A stretch of 64,000 nucleotides of DNA, from positions 174,001-238,000 of the forward strand of contig JACVVK020000451.1 of assembly GCA_018292915.2 (NCBI GenBank), in the 5' to 3' direction. Source of the DNA: Batillaria attramentaria. Lineage: Eukaryota > Mollusca > Gastropoda > Batillariidae. Below the pieces are notes generated by a model that was given only the letters and a program-made list of their open reading frames with translations, had not been told where the DNA came from and searched no databases. Shown here one piece after another: positions 1 through 14,188 of the stretch. Position numbers and translations under genes: made by a program. Every line of letters starts with the position of its first letter. The stretch's first letter is position 1.

Positions 1-1502
1 CTGGTGGGGTTGGCCAGAGACAGAGAGTAGCCATGGCCGTGAGGACGACGCAGTGTAGCGAGGCTCTTGCGGCCTCAGTGTCTATATAAACCTCCAGGCC
101 TGTGGTGTACTGTGAATACTGAGCACGAGCATCTGGACCTGGGAATCAAGGTGAAGGCCACGCGCCGTCCGGTCGTTCTTTTCGTCCAGTTTAAGCTTCC
201 TCGGACGGCTAGCCGCCATCTTGTTCCTTGGCACAATGTAACATACGTTGCACTGTACCTGTTTTCGAACCAGATGTCTCAGTCCCTTTCGCTTTCCACC
301 TGACCTTGGGCATTGAGGGGCATGTGTTGTTCGACGGTAGCTCGCGTAGACTGCTTACAGAAATAGACAGAACAAACAGCTGGATTTCGCTGCCTATAGT
401 TTGTGTTCATCATTGGACTTCAAATTCCGTCGTGATTCATACAACCCGATACTGACACTGACGGCAAAGACACTGAAAGTCAAAGTTCTTTTGACTGAGT
501 GTGTGAGAGGTCTGCAGCGGACATCACACCGACATCAGCAGATCGTCTACACAGCTTTACGTACGTGTACATTTCATCGTGGGTGCCGTTTCGAAACTTG
601 CAATCAGTATTATATCTGAAATGAGCAGATGGTACACAGTCATCGCCATCACCATCCTCATCCGTCGCCATCATCAACGTGTGTCGCCGTCATCAAACTC
701 CGCAAGTGGCATCTTTTGGAAGTGTCAACAGTGATGTGAACTCACTCACTGTCACGCAGACTGTCTGTCTGCCCTTTTGACTGTAACTGATGAAGTATAC
801 GGCCACAATGTATGGGAGTAATACTGCAGTATTGCTTGTGCAGCCAGTGTTGAAAAGACGCATTGCAGTGTTGGATGTTTGGATTTAATTAAGCGGGGCA
901 GGGTTTGGGGTTTGGGAAGAGTAAGTTTTGTGTATAATATTTATACGTTTTGAGACGGTGCAATGCTCTAAACACCCTCAAACTTCAGATGTACTATTGT
1001 GGTTTAATTGTGTCCAACAAAATTCGAACAACATAGTAATACCCATTGACAATAATGGCTGTTAAATTTTCACACTGAAATTCTAACTATCCCAATCGGT
1101 CAGATGACGTTCTTGCATTTTTTTTTAAAACTTGAAAACGTTTTCATATTTTGAAGAGAAAAAGAAAGAAAAGAGATTCTTGTGGTGGAAACTCGTACTG
1201 ATTATGGATGAAAATTTTTTTTTCTGCCACAATTCTGGATGAAAATTTTGTTGAATGCGTTGTATTCCACCCCACAGCTAGGTGTGATGTAAGCCCCGGT
1301 AATGCCAGATCAGACCGGGGAGTTAAGTAGTAGGATATGCTCGGTTGTCGACCTAGAAAACAATGACGGTGAATGGTGTTGATTCGTGCCACACAGGGCG
1401 TGCTCTTGTTACCAGCGCTGTTTATCACACCAGTTGATTAGTGCCGCTAGTTATTGATCGCGACGCCATTCAGCCCGCTTACAGAGCCCCTGGCTGGTAC
1501 AC
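1..1502. other. Intergenic, no gene recognised
   Basis: Holds a TATA-like motif at 83 and a small CCCCGGT...ACCGGGG hairpin near 1295-1321. Short reading frames lack codon bias, splice context or known motifs. Confidence 0.6.
83..90 (+). promoter_or_regulatory. TATA-like motif with no gene assigned
   Basis: TATATAAA within CTATATAAACC. No convincing exon follows in the next kilobase, so it may belong to an unseen non-coding transcript or be chance. Confidence 0.2.
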
Positions 1503-1511
1503 GGCAGCCAG

Positions 1512-2134
1512 CATCCCTGTTCCAGGTCCGTCGGTAGCTCTCTATCCCTGCGACGACGCCCAAATCGGGCTAACCGAGACCGAGCCGAGCTAAGTCATAT
1601 CTAAGAAGGAAAAACCCAAAAATACTCGGTGACAAGGAAAGTGGACAGTTGCGAACAACTTCTAGGTCCCCGTGTTATTTTACAATGTGCACAGAACCGG
1701 CGAAGACTGTCGCATTCACCAGCACGGTACATTTTCAGCATGGTTAGAGATTATTGCCTGCATGAGTTGTCCCCCGTGCATACACAGACCCGCTGCATGC
1801 ATGCACTGATTTTGCGTGGCAGCTTTGTGCTCTGCCACGAAAAATGCGTCCTTGTTGCGACAAGGGAGGCAACTCATGCAGACAATAATCTCTAAACAGG
1901 CTGAAAATGTACTGTGCTGGTGAATGCGACAGTCTTCACCGCTTCTGCACACACTGTAAAACTTATGCAAACACGAGGACCTAGAAGTTGTTCGCAACTG
2001 TTCGCTTTCCTTGTCACCGAGTATTTTTTGGTTTTTCCGTCTTAGGCACCACTTAGCTCGGCTCGGTCTCGGTTAGCCCGATTTGGGCGTCGTCGCAGGG
2101 ACCTAGAGCCAGTGACGGGCCCGAAACAGGGATG
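1512..2134. mobile_element. 623-bp foldback (hairpin) DNA element with 9-bp target-site duplication
   Basis: Two arms of about 310 bp are inverted copies that meet near 1827, where GCGTGGCAG...CTGCCACG closes a tight loop. The ends read CATCCCTGTTCC and GAAACAGGGATG. The 9-mer GGCAGCCAG lies immediately outside both ends (1503-1511 and 2135-2143), a perfect target-site duplication. By eye the arms agree at roughly 80-85%. No protein is encoded, so it would be non-autonomous. A 9-bp duplication suggests Mutator-like transposition, but other superfamilies are possible. Confidence 0.8.
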
Positions 2135-2960
2135 GGCAGCCAGTGGACAGCGCAGACACCGGCGGTCGCCTGCTCGCGCATTTGCAAAACCCAGCCAACC
2201 GTAAGGTAGAGGCCGTGCTGAGGAACGTGATTCAGTCTAGACTAGTCCGCTTTTGGTCTTAACTTCTTGTTGTATTTGACTTTGACTTAACTGATGAGTG
2301 ATGACGCAAAGTGTTTCACGAGAAACAGTACCGATTTATTTTAAAAAAAAGAAAATATAAAAGAGCGGGGGAAAGGTAAAGCCAGTTTTGTATGTTCCGC
2401 CTTTCTCAGAGAGGTCTCGTGATTCGAGATACCTGAAGTGTTGAAAATGTCAGTAACAATCGCGGTTTAATTTTTTTGGTGTGAATTACGAAAAAAAAGA
2501 AAAAAGAAAAGAGTCTTAGCTTGTCTGCAAGTACACGCCTTTAACACAAATTGTTACTTGAAAAACACTTGAAGGAAAATTAATTAACGTTGTAAACATT
2601 TAATAATGAAAAGAAGCTAACGTCAAAGAAAGGATATGCTCCGTGTGTTTCGTATGAGTTTAGAAACAGACGGTACTGAAGTCCGGGAGTGAGCCGTTTT
2701 GCTCATCAATCACAGGTTGTTTGGGTTTCGCAAAAAAACAAAAAAAAAACAACAACAACAAAAAACGCGGAACGCTCATGGGTACAGCCTTTGTTCTGCC
2801 TGGACTGGACATTGACTTGTACGACGTCCTTGACATTTCACGTTGTCGGTTTCCTTTGGTACCGTAAATGAGTACGTCAGGTGTGTGACGTTTGGATAGG
2901 TGTTGCCGGATGCGACGGTGTTACCGCCTAAAACGTTGAATGCAATGTGTGACTGTATTT

Positions 2961-3060
2961 CAATATAACAGTACTGATATCACAATATAACAGTACTGAT
3001 ATCACAATATAACAGTACTGATATCACAATATAACAGTACTGATATCACAATATCAACCA
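2961..3060. repeat. 22-bp tandem repeat, about 4.5 copies
   Basis: The unit CAATATAACAGTACTGATATCA repeats four times exactly and then decays. It contains two palindromes, CAGTACTG and TGATATCA. Confidence 0.9.
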
Positions 3061-4087
3061 GATGAGCCCCAGCATGTGAGCTACAGAGCTCACACAATCA
3101 GTGTGTGGTATTTTTGTCACACCAAAGTCACACTTCGGTACAAAGAAGAAGCTCCCACTGCCAGTAACTTGCGAGACTGCAACAAGCTAATCACAGCACA
3201 GTTCAGCACTCAGGCCGGCGAAGGATCCGTTTGCGCAGCCGCAAGCGCCGCCACCTCAGTTTCGAGTTGAATTATTTGGGCTGAGTTCTGACGTGAAAAT
3301 TGAACATTAGAAGCACCAATGGATTTATTTCGTTCTCGTATCGTTCCAGTTCGTTTAAAGTTTTTTTTTTTTTTCCGATGTCGGAGCGAACTATATGGTT
3401 ATGATAATGAGAGTAGCATTACAATAACAACTATTATTTATTTCGTTTAAAGCCACAAAGCTTGAACGAAACGCTATCACTGCACGTCATAAACGTCCTT
3501 GGCGCCTCTAAAGTTCACTAATGACCATTGTGACGTGCATTGATTTGCTAGACGCAGACTAAACACATGAATAAGCCGTCGTTGTTTTTCGTCTGGATCT
3601 GATGATTATGACGATTATTAGGTATGGATTCACCGTCATCAATAAGTCCCAGACGTCATACGGCCGCTGGCTTCAATAATTATTAACCCTGTTTGTCGTG
3701 CTTCTGTGTTGATTATTTTCTGGTAACACGTGAAAAACTGGACCACGCGTACTCAGTAGAAGCGTGGACAGGCGCGGTCTACTGTTTTCCCCAAAAATCC
3801 CCATGGAAGAACGTTAACTATGTGTGTGATAACTGCGCTTACTGATTCTCTCCCGTGTTGCCAATTTTGTGTCTGCTTGTCTTGGGTATACAGTCAATGT
3901 ACAGCACTGCAGTTCCGAAGCTTTCAGATTGGCAGTTGGGTTTTGAACGTGAGATGTGATATGTCAGAGTCTGTTTTTTTTATTACATACGTATGTATTT
4001 CAACACTTGAAGTAAAACTGACATCAAGTGTACAAGTGAATGCAAGGACTTTTTTTTTTAAAATGGAACGATTTCAGCAAAAATGAC

Positions 4088-4350
<263 letters not shown>

Positions 4351-6129
4351 CATTTAGACAAATAAACCGCTGTGTGTTTCGTTTAAAAAAAAAAAAAAGT
4401 CTGCATACGCGATGGTTCGAAATACGCCCGCTTTTCTTCTTTAACTTCGGTTTCTGCTTTCAAGGCTGCGTCAGCATTTTCACTGACGTAAGAGTCTCAT
4501 ACAATTACACAATCGATATTCTATACAGAAGAAAATCGGTGCACGTTCACATGGCAGTACATCAGTTGAGCGCTTCATGTTTCGCTGTTCTGTCAAGAAC
4601 CTACGTCAGAGTCAATACTGATAAATCCGAAATGGCACCAGAACAAAGCGCGACTTTAAAAAAAAAAAAAAAAAAAGCTCCCGCCGTGTCCGGTTTCGTC
4701 TGACGTGTGTCACGTTTTCGCCAAAGTAAAAGCGCGACAAATTTAAATGTCGGCGAGCTTTCGAGAGCACTTGCCGGTCTAGCGCCGAATAAGGCCGCGA
4801 CAGCATCTGTCTGACGTCGCGTCCGCGTTCCAACTGCTGCTTCGAATTTCTCATATCTCTGTATGGAACTCGAGAGACGAGACTTTTCTGATCGATATTA
4901 CTGAGCCGCAGGTCGTCTCCCATTCTGCGCTGCAGAGCCAATCACGAACTGCTCCCTCCTGCTCCGCAAACTCTGCGGACATAGTTCACCCCCCCCCCCA
5001 AACGAGGCTCACGCACGCTCGATGACCTCTCATTCCCGATGCAGTAGCGGCAGCAATCGTCCCACACCTTTGCTCTGCCCGGGTGAGAAGTCCCAGCGGG
5101 CAGCAATACGACTGGTTCGCCGTTATTCAGCTCAGTTATCAGCCCGGCGAATCAAGCGCTCGCTGATGCGCACGCGGCACGCAGGCCACATCAGGTTTGA
5201 GTTGGATTAAGTGGGCTGAGTTTTGTATATCAAGAATTCTATATCAGTCCTCTGAGGAGTCCTTGATCATACCAGCGAAACCATCGGGGGTTTCTCTCCC
5301 AGCTATCTGGCTTTCCTCCCCCAGCAAAATTGAAAAAATAGGTATTGGGTGGCGCGTCACGTTCCTCCCCCCCCCCCCCCTCTCCCGGGAAGGAACAGCA
5401 GCCCAAATTTCCCGAAAGGGACAATAAAGTAGCAAAACAACAACAACAACAACAAAAACGGCTCTGATTGCACCAGCGGACAAACTTCGTTAGGGAGGGG
5501 TCGGGCTAAAACTCCGCAGAGTCAGCGAGGTATACATGCTGTCAGGAGACTGAGGAGTAACTGGCTCTGAGCGCTGAGAGAATGCTCCTGTCCGGGCTTG
5601 CTCTTGCTTGCTGTCTGCGGCTGACTGTGTGTGTGATGTGGGCGATTTGTCTTGACCGTATTGATCGGGCACTTGGTTTCTTCAGAATCAGTGCGAGGGG
5701 TCGGATCACGCGATTCTGCGAATGTGTGTCGGAATAAACACCGAACTAGACAGTGCTGGTCACTGGAGTGTATGGATTTTTAGCTCTAAGAGAGAGAGAG
5801 AGAGAGAGAGAGAGAGGTGTCTTTGTGCACACAGTCATGTTCGGTTCAGCCGAACTGAAATTTGTTCATTAGTGTTATTATTCGTGATGCTTTTTTTGTT
5901 TTTTTAGGTTTCTTGTGGAACATGTACACTAAAGATTTTATGTGATGAGTCATTTAACTAAGTTGGATTGTGATATTGTTGCTAGTGTGTACATACGTGT
6001 TTATTGTACATTTACATTAGGTATGGACTAACATAACATTGTCACTGTAAGAAGCTGTCAATCTAACCACGCGTATCACAGGTCCGCGTACAGGAAAATA
6101 CACAGAGGTTGTACTGTGGATTAAGCAGA

Positions 6130-6610
6130 GACACACACAGACGTTTGTGTCGTGCCTAAACTGTGAAACTGCCTAACATGGCGGCGACTTTGCTTAAAGT
6201 GTGAACTAGGGCAAGTGCGTTGCTTGAAATGTGAAACGATGTTGCCTGTTTCGCGAACTACTAGGAAATTTAATTTATGAAACCCAGACAGCCTATTTCA
6301 TGATTTAGACAAAAGTGGCCTGCCTAGTTCACGAACTGGGCAAACTCAAGAATCAACAAAGAGAAGTCTGACGCAACCCGCCCCACCCACCTCGACCTCT
6401 GGTCCACAGAGCCCCAAACCACCTTTTTTTTTCTCTCTTGGTCTTGTGTTCAAAACAAGTGTGTGAACTCTGGTCAGTATTCTGACTACAACTGGCTGCC
6501 TATTTCCTGAATTAATCTGTTCAAAATCATTTCATATTTTAGGCCAAGTCACTGCCAATTTCACTGAATGAGACAATTTCATAGTTTAGGCAACACATCT
6601 GCTTGTACGT
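6130..6610. repeat. Degenerate copies of a palindromic motif like TGCCTAGTTCACGAACTGGGCA
   Basis: Variants of CCTA-TTCRTGAA-TAGG recur several times with irregular spacing. No coding potential. Confidence 0.4.
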
Positions 6611-7513
6611 CGCTGGATTAAGATAAGATATGCCATGCCCTCAGAAAACTGAACGAGAATCGAACAGTTATTCTAATTTTGTATAACTGGTGTGGTGGTT
6701 ATTGTTTAGCACTTTCCCCCTTCCGCTCTTCTGTTTGGACAGCCCTGTCCGGTCCAAAGTCAGTTTATAAACACAGACGTCAGCGGCACGCTATGACAAA
6801 AGCTCATACTAACTGCGCGCCATAAATAATTACATTACATAATTAATGCATGCATTGTATCTAAAAATAAATATTACATATAATTTTACACTGGCTTATA
6901 CAAATAATTATCGACCAGTGGAACCATTTCGAAATGTCAGACTGTAATGGGGTGGGGGCTGCAATTAGGTAGTTTACTAGACAGTAGTACCTGATATAAC
7001 TCCATAATGAACCAGATTAATATTTAATCACCTCCCCATCTGCAGTCCTGACGTCACCCAGCTGTTTATAGAAGTGTAATTGCCTAGGTGCGACTGTGTG
7101 GTATATTTCTATCGCAGGTGTAACACGATAGTTTGTCTGTCGCTACAAAAACAACTACGGTTCTTTTTTACGCGTACGCAAGGAAGAGTCCGGGTATCTT
7201 TTTGCGTACGCAAAAGTAATCCATTTTGTTGTCCGCGCCAACCAGATATGCACGGCTCCACGGCATTGTCTGGGTATTCCTGGGTACGCCAAAAGCGTGG
7301 ATTCGTTCTCGCTGGGGAATTCATCTCGCGTGTTTCAATGGGATTGCTGGGATCGGTACCGGCAAATGACAGATCAGCAGATGGTATTCATGTTCCATGC
7401 GGCTTGCATTGCTAGTCTGGGCTTTGCGCAACATCATTTTCTACCACTGATTAGCTGTATGTCAGTTGATATACATCCGTGTACAGTATTTGGCTTTAGT
7501 CAGTTTTACGTCA

Positions 7514-7516
<3 letters not shown>

Positions 7517-7588
<72 letters not shown>
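7517..7588. repeat. (GT)n microsatellite
   Basis: Uninterrupted GT run of about 70 bases. Confidence 0.95.
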
Positions 7589-9237
7589 GACAAGTGGGTG
7601 TGAGTGGGGAGCGTGACACTGGCTGTGATGTGTATTTACTTGAATCGTGACCGTGACATGCGTGACTCATTACCAGCTATAAATATCCCACATGCTTCTA
7701 ACACTGGTTTTGCGTGTGACATAATGATGTGACAATGGGTGTGGTTCATACGACATTGCGTGAGTCCATTGACTGTGACTGGTGTGAGCGAGTATTTTTT
7801 TTTTACAATGGCTGTGAGTGGCATAGTCTTACAATGCCACCTGTGTTTAGTGCGAAGATGACCTCAGTTGTAAGCAAAGATCCTGGAAACATACAAGATC
7901 TTTGTTGTTAAGTGAATGACCGGCATACATATGACACTTTCTGTAGCACGCCTCACCCACACAAGTAGTGTAAGACCAAACAAACAAACCCCGACTGAAT
8001 TTTATAAATTGTCCACAGCTCTGCCAAAATCACGATTTTCAAGAATATTTATTTTGTTCCCGTAGGCTCTTTGGGATATGTTTGCACACATGCCGAGTGC
8101 ATTATTATGGAAAACATTTGGCATCAAGATTACAGCGACAGAGAACCCAGCAGAAGAAAGAGTGAATATTTTTAACCCCCCCCCCAAAAAAAAAAATAAA
8201 AAAAAATAAAATAAAATAAAATAAAATAAATAAAAAAAAAAAAAAATCCTAAGTACTGCATCTACAGAGCAAGGAAAAAGATACACAGCTTAGTCACAAT
8301 ATTCAAAGAACAGTACAGGGACGTAGAAATCCTTTTGTCAAAAGAACTATTAAAAGCAAATGCAAGCACAATAATTATATTACAGTACTATGTCCATCAA
8401 AACAAATTAGTCAACACTTTTAGCTTCAAAAAACAATTATCATTATTGGCTTTTTAAGGACATATTTGGGGGAAAAATGGCACAATACATGTATTGCTTT
8501 CTTTGCATTGTATGATCAAAACGTGTTCCCCTTTTATTTTTCATTTTAGTTTGTAAAGAAAAAAAATTGTGAACGTATGCTTGATGCCAGCTACTGACAG
8601 ACACGTCTGAAGTTTCTACACATGACTGGAGAAAGATATGGACTAGTTTTGACAGTATCTGTATGACAGTGAACCTGCTGTGTGTTCGCGTGATTTCGCG
8701 CTTTTTCTGTGACAATGTCCGATTGATCATGAGAATGGAATGTAGTGACGTAACACCAAATAATTACGCGCGGCTGTTTAATTTTAATGAGCATTCTACA
8801 CGTTGTGTACTGTAACGCCGCCGAAAATGTGTTCTACCTGTGTACCGGTCTAACCTAATGTGTCATTTTACCCCTGCTGTGCTTGTAGAACATGCGACTG
8901 TGAGTTCATTAGTGTTCATGATATTGAAGATAATATAGTCACTGTGTTTATACTGTTCCTACGCGATATTGATAAGAATGACGTGGGCCATTCTCGTAGC
9001 TATTTGTCCCTAGTCTTGCCTGGCCGGCGAATATCGATACTGGCCGTGCTACCAATGTAAAATCTGACGGTACTTAACAATATTTCGTCAGTATCTCAAC
9101 ATGACGTTTTGTGATACCTGCGGCCATGTCCTGTCTTGTATATTGTTGTTGTTTCTTTTCCGCAGGTTGTGAAAATCCTTCAGTTTTGCTTGGAGATCAT
9201 CGCCAGAATAAAGCACAGATCCTTAACATAAGTGTCA

Positions 9238-9247
9238 GTGTGTGTGT

Positions 9248-9312
<65 letters not shown>

Positions 9313-9330
9313 CGCGCGCGCGCGCAAGGC
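9238..9330. repeat. (GT)n(CG)n microsatellite
   Basis: GT run ending in TTCGCGCGCGCGCG, able to form Z-DNA. Confidence 0.9.
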
Positions 9331-9674
9331 GTTTACCACTACACACTGTGAGTTAGCATGGAGCGACGCCAATCACGCCATGCCAGTTCTACAATCACTG
9401 GCCGAGATGGTTGGCTGGTCACCTGGCGAGTTTTAACGTCTATGCTACATGACTGCTTGAAGACGGGATCAGAGGGCAGATTCAGCTATACTCGTAGGGG
9501 GGAGAGGTCCAGCTACCCTTTCTGCACAGTCCAGCTAAACACTATTCAACCCAGACAGACTGACATGACCGCTACGTTAAAGCTTTGACTGCGATGAACA
9601 AATTAACTTACACAAGCCGGACCCCGGCAGTGCACAAAAGCTGGCTGTAGAGTGGTTGTTTATTTGCGGTTTTT

Positions 9675-9840
9675 TTTTTTAACCCTTTTCCTCCACACTG
9701 CTGAGGGTGGTATGCCAAAGGCGAGGCGACGAGAAACAAGCCAGTACAAAGGTTTGTTCCCTAGCCAGGCCAGGATTCGAACTCACGACCCTAGCATTCA
9801 AAGTCCAACGCTTCACCAGCTCGACCATACTGGTGTAATA
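9675..9840 (-). mobile_element. tRNA-like SINE related to family B
   Basis: Minus strand reads CAGTATGGTCGAGCTGGTGA, then a B box GTGAGTTCGAATCCTGG. The tail differs from typical family B. Confidence 0.55.
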
Positions 9841-9865
9841 ACCAGTTCTCCCCGCTTCGTTTGAC

Positions 9866-9966
9866 TCCCGGGCACTTCTAGCCTCAAGCTGCATTGACCC
9901 GGGGCACTTCCAGCCTCAAGCTGCATTGACCCGGGGCACTTCCGGCCTCAAGCTGCACTGACCAGG
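9866..9966. repeat. 33-bp tandem repeat, three copies
   Basis: Unit built on CGGGGCACTTCCAGCCTCAA followed by GCTGCATTGACC. Confidence 0.8.
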
Positions 9967-10639
9967 GGTGCTACACTGCTTGGCTCTGCGAAAATACTAA
10001 CATATAATCGCAGGCACAAGTGGATACGACAACACAGAGGACATTATAATGGCGTACAGGACACAAAAGGCCATTAAGTAGGCTGTCAACAGGGTAGGCT
10101 AAAGGAGTGGAACATGACACGATCGGCTACGGAAGGGGGAGGGGGTGGGAACTCAGGCTAATGATGTAAGGGTCGACAACTCGGAAGAACGCTACAGGAG
10201 TCGGCAAATGCGGGGGTAACACGATTGATGCGGAGGTGGTTTTAAAGGTTAGGTGGGAGCAAGAAGGAACGGCAAAACAGCCTAGGGTTGCCGCTGATGT
10301 TGTTGCAGTAGAGCGGCGATCAATATTCTCCCCGCATCTCCCTAAGCACAGCAGCACTCCTGCGCGCCTCCAGTCTGCCATTTTGAACACAGAAGGCGAT
10401 CGATACTGGCATTGATTCCAGCTTCCTCCGGGGAATATAACTGGATGGCATTTTTTTTTTTAAAAAAGGGATTGCAGCTGAATGGTACTGTTAAGGACAC
10501 GAAGCTGAGTGGAATTTTTTAACGGAGTCGGGTGTTTTTTTTGTGTGTTTTTTTTTCAAGGGAACGGAGCGGGTGATTCTCTCTTTCTCTCTCAGTCTCT
10601 CCTTTGTTTTTAGCGAAAGGGATTACGATTGCAGTGGTA

Positions 10640-11035
10640 ATATTCCTATAGTATTTTTGACTGTGCAGTTTTTTAAAAAGTATTTTTAACAAGAAGTATT
10701 CCTAAAATATTTTTGACTGTGCAGTTTTTTAAAAATGTATTTTTGATGAGTATTCCTAAAGTATTTTTGACTGTGCAGTTTTTAAAGTATTTTTGACTGT
10801 GCAGTTTTTAAAAGTATTTTTGACAAGGATTATTCCTAAAGTGTTTTTGACTGTGCAGTATTTTAAAGTATTTTTGACAAGGAGTGTTCCTAAGGTATTT
10901 TTGACTGTGCACTATTTTAAAGTATTTTTGACAGTGAGTATTCCCAAAGTATTTTCGACAGTGCAGCTTTTGAAAGTATGTTTGACTGTGCATTGTTTTA
11001 GAAGTATTCTGACTCTTCAGTATTTGTTTTTATTA
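10640..11035. repeat. Tandem repeat of AGTATTTTTGACTGTGCAGT-type units
   Basis: TATTTTTGAC alternates with GTGCAGTTTT and GTATTCCTAAAG in eight or so degenerate units. Confidence 0.8.
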
Positions 11036-11099
11036 TTTTCCAAGGGAGCGGGCCGAGGAGGTCACACCACGGGCAATGAACCACTCAGGAGGTATTTAA

Positions 11100-11103
11100 C
11101 ACG

Positions 11104-11138
<35 letters not shown>

Positions 11139-11254
11139 AGAACGAACGAACGAACGAAACTTTATTTTACAAGGATAAAAGATTAGGTGCGCAGACCTTT
11201 TTTCGACCTTGTCCTTGCTAAACTACAAATATTAAACTTGGAAAACTGCAACTG

Positions 11255-11310
<56 letters not shown>

Positions 11311-11439
11311 CGAACAAGAGAACGACTCTTGAACGAACGAACGAAACTTTATTTTACAAGGATAAAAGATCAGGTGCGCAGACCTTTTTTAGATCTTGTC
11401 CTTGCTAAACTATGAATCCTAAACTTGGAAAACTGCAAC

Positions 11440-11500
<61 letters not shown>
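11100..11500. repeat. Duplicated block with (GA)n tracts
   Basis: A roughly 120-bp block starting CGAACGAAACTTTATTTTAC occurs at 11145 and again at 11334, each joined to long GA runs. A related minus-strand copy lies at 13975-14095. Probably a dispersed element; I do not recognise it. Confidence 0.6.
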
Positions 11501-11501
<1 letters not shown>

Positions 11502-11852
11502 ACTAACAAAGGGTTTGTTTGCTGCCACACACGTCGACTTGGTCGCTGGCGGACGATGACTACCAGTCTGGTACCTCAAACTTGATATAATCATGATGAA
11601 CTGATCTTGCTAAATCCGGCCCTTGCTGTCATACCACGCCGTAGCCACAGTGTTACCCGGCAACACTTGCACCATGCAGGGCATCGAAGTTACAAATATG
11701 TTACACAAGCGATACATCCATATTTACATCTGATGTCATTCCTGTACAGGTAATAAAAGAGTGTCACACTGAAAGGGCCATTATATCAGACAAAACAGAA
11801 TCATACCTATTTCAAGTACAGAATGACATCACTGATTTTCGAACAGCCAAAC

Positions 11853-11854
<2 letters not shown>

Positions 11855-11888
<34 letters not shown>
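11855..11888. repeat. (GA)n microsatellite
   Basis: Pure GA run of about 30 bases. Confidence 0.9.
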
Positions 11889-11889
<1 letters not shown>

Positions 11890-12007
11890 CAAGCACTTTA
11901 TCGCTTGTCACGGGGAACTTGAGGTGCGGTGTTTGTCTAGCGTCGTGGCAAGTAGTCACGTGACGGGTCATGTGACCGATGTCGTACCTCGCGCCTCTTC
12001 CTCTTCC

Positions 12008-13352
12008 CTCCTGCAACAATATACAACACAGCATACAACACACATCATACACTGAACACAGCTTACAACACACATCATACAACACTGACAGCTTACATCA
12101 CACTTCATGCAACGCAGCTTACGATGCACACCATACTGACAACACAGCATACAATACTCATCAAACAACACAGCTTACAGCACACATATATTATACAACA
12201 CAGCACACATCATACAACACGGCTTACAACACACCGTCATCCCGGGCGACACGCCATGCAACACATGTCATCAGTACATCATACAACACAGCTTACAACA
12301 CACATCATACCACGCAGCACACAACACACGCCATGCAACGTGACACAGCATACATCATCCAACACAGCTTACAACACACATCATACCACGCAGCACACAA
12401 CACACACCATGCAACGTGACACAGCATACATCATCCAACACAGCTTACAACACACATCATACCACGCAGCATACAACACACGCCATGCAACGTGACACAG
12501 CATACATCATCCAACACAGCTTACAACACACATCATACCACGCAGCATACAACACACGCCATGCAACGTGACACAGCATACATCATCCAACACTGACAGC
12601 TTACAACACACATCATACCACGCAGCATACAACACACGCCATGCAACGTGACACAGCATACATCATCCAACACAGCTTACAACACACATCATACCACGCA
12701 GCATACAACACACGCCATGCAACGTGACACAGCATACATCATCCAACACAACTTACAACACACATCATACCACGCAGCATACAACACACGCCATGCAACG
12801 TGACACAGCATTCATCATCCAACACAGCTTACAACACACATCATGCCACACAGCATACAACACACGCCATGCAACGTGACACAGCATGCATCATCCAACA
12901 CAGCTTACAACACACATCATACCACGCAGCATACAACACACGCCATGCAACGTGACACAGCATACATCATCCAACACAGCTGACAACACACATCATGCCA
13001 CACAGCATACAACACACGCCATGCAACGTGACACAGCATGCATCATCCAACACAGCTTACAACACACATCATACCACGCAGCATACAACACACGCCATGC
13101 AACGTGACACAGCATACATCATCCAACACTGACAGCTTACAACACACATCATACCACGCAGCATACAACACACGCCATGCAACGTGACACAGCATACATC
13201 ATCCAACACAACTTACAACACACATCATACCACGCAGCATACAACACACGCCATGCAACGTGACACAGCATTCATCATCCAACACAGCTTACAACACACA
13301 TCATGCCACACAGCATACAACACACGTCATACAACACAGCATACAACACACA
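12008..13352. repeat. Minisatellite, 76-bp unit, about 13 copies
   Basis: From about 12290 the unit containing CCACGCAGCATACAACACAC, GCCATGCAACGTGACACAGC and CATCATCCAACACAGC repeats every 76 bases with few changes. The left part uses shorter CATACAACACA units. Because 76 is not a multiple of three, all three frames stay open for long stretches; none is a gene. Confidence 0.92.
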
Positions 13353-14187
13353 GCATGGCTTACAGTCACCCAAAAGACGACTACGACGTTGATCAGTGAA
13401 AACTGTTTCCCTTCATTCCATCAGAGAGACAGTGGATACGACAGGAGGCTGAAAACCGCCTTAATTATCCCCCTTGGAATCATCGCCAAGGGCGCAGTCC
13501 CCATCAGAACAAAATACCTACAAAATGAATGTTTTTGACCCGGAATTACGCGTTCAATGACTACGCGTCTCTTCTTCTCATTTTATGTGTTTTCAGAGCT
13601 TGGTTTGCCCATGGCTCAGTGCGCCCGGCGAAGACAGTGGATGGGGATGACTGACAACCATGGGGAAATCATTGCCACAGCCTCGCTATGCAAGCTCAAA
13701 GTCACTTTTGCTTGATTGACTACTTTTTTTTGCGTCTGGTCAAAGAGCCGCAGCTTTGTTTTTCCTTGTACTGAGTTGTTTATAATGTTTAGTTTTGCAG
13801 CTTTGATTCAATGTCAGTGAAGTTCGAATTTACAGATTAGTAGTTTTTCAGTGTCATCAACAATCGCCTTTTCTTAAACTCTACAAAATGAAGTCCGATT
13901 TTTGCAAATTTGCTTGATAAACACCTCTCTCTCTCTCTCTCTCTGCCCCCCCCTCTCTCTCTTTGCCTCTCTCTTGTTCTTTTGATCAGGTAATTGTAGT
14001 CAGTCTTAGCCGAACGGCAGTGAGGTATGAAAACTGTTTTTTGGTAACTGCCTCTACCGTTGAAAAATAGAGTTTCATTTATTCTCTCTCTCTCTCTCTT
14101 TTCTCCCTTGGAGAAAGTCAAACACAGATCGCCCCAAACTGATTCAGCATAGTTTTCCATTTGAGTCCCGGCGGCCGGCAAAGTGAC

Positions 14188-14188
<1 letters not shown>

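Noticed and set aside
1270..1400. Faint resemblance to 5S rRNA (GTTAAG context and a CCCCGGT hairpin)
   Set aside because: Only a few short matches; no complete A/C-box promoter or full-length 5S structure.
6177..6206. ATGGCGGCG start-like sequence
   Set aside because: Frame closes after eight codons, no donor fits, and the surroundings are degenerate palindromic repeats.
12008..13400. Long open reading frames rich in Thr, His and Ala
   Set aside because: They are produced by a 76-bp tandem repeat whose length is not a multiple of three; no splice or start context and no domain.
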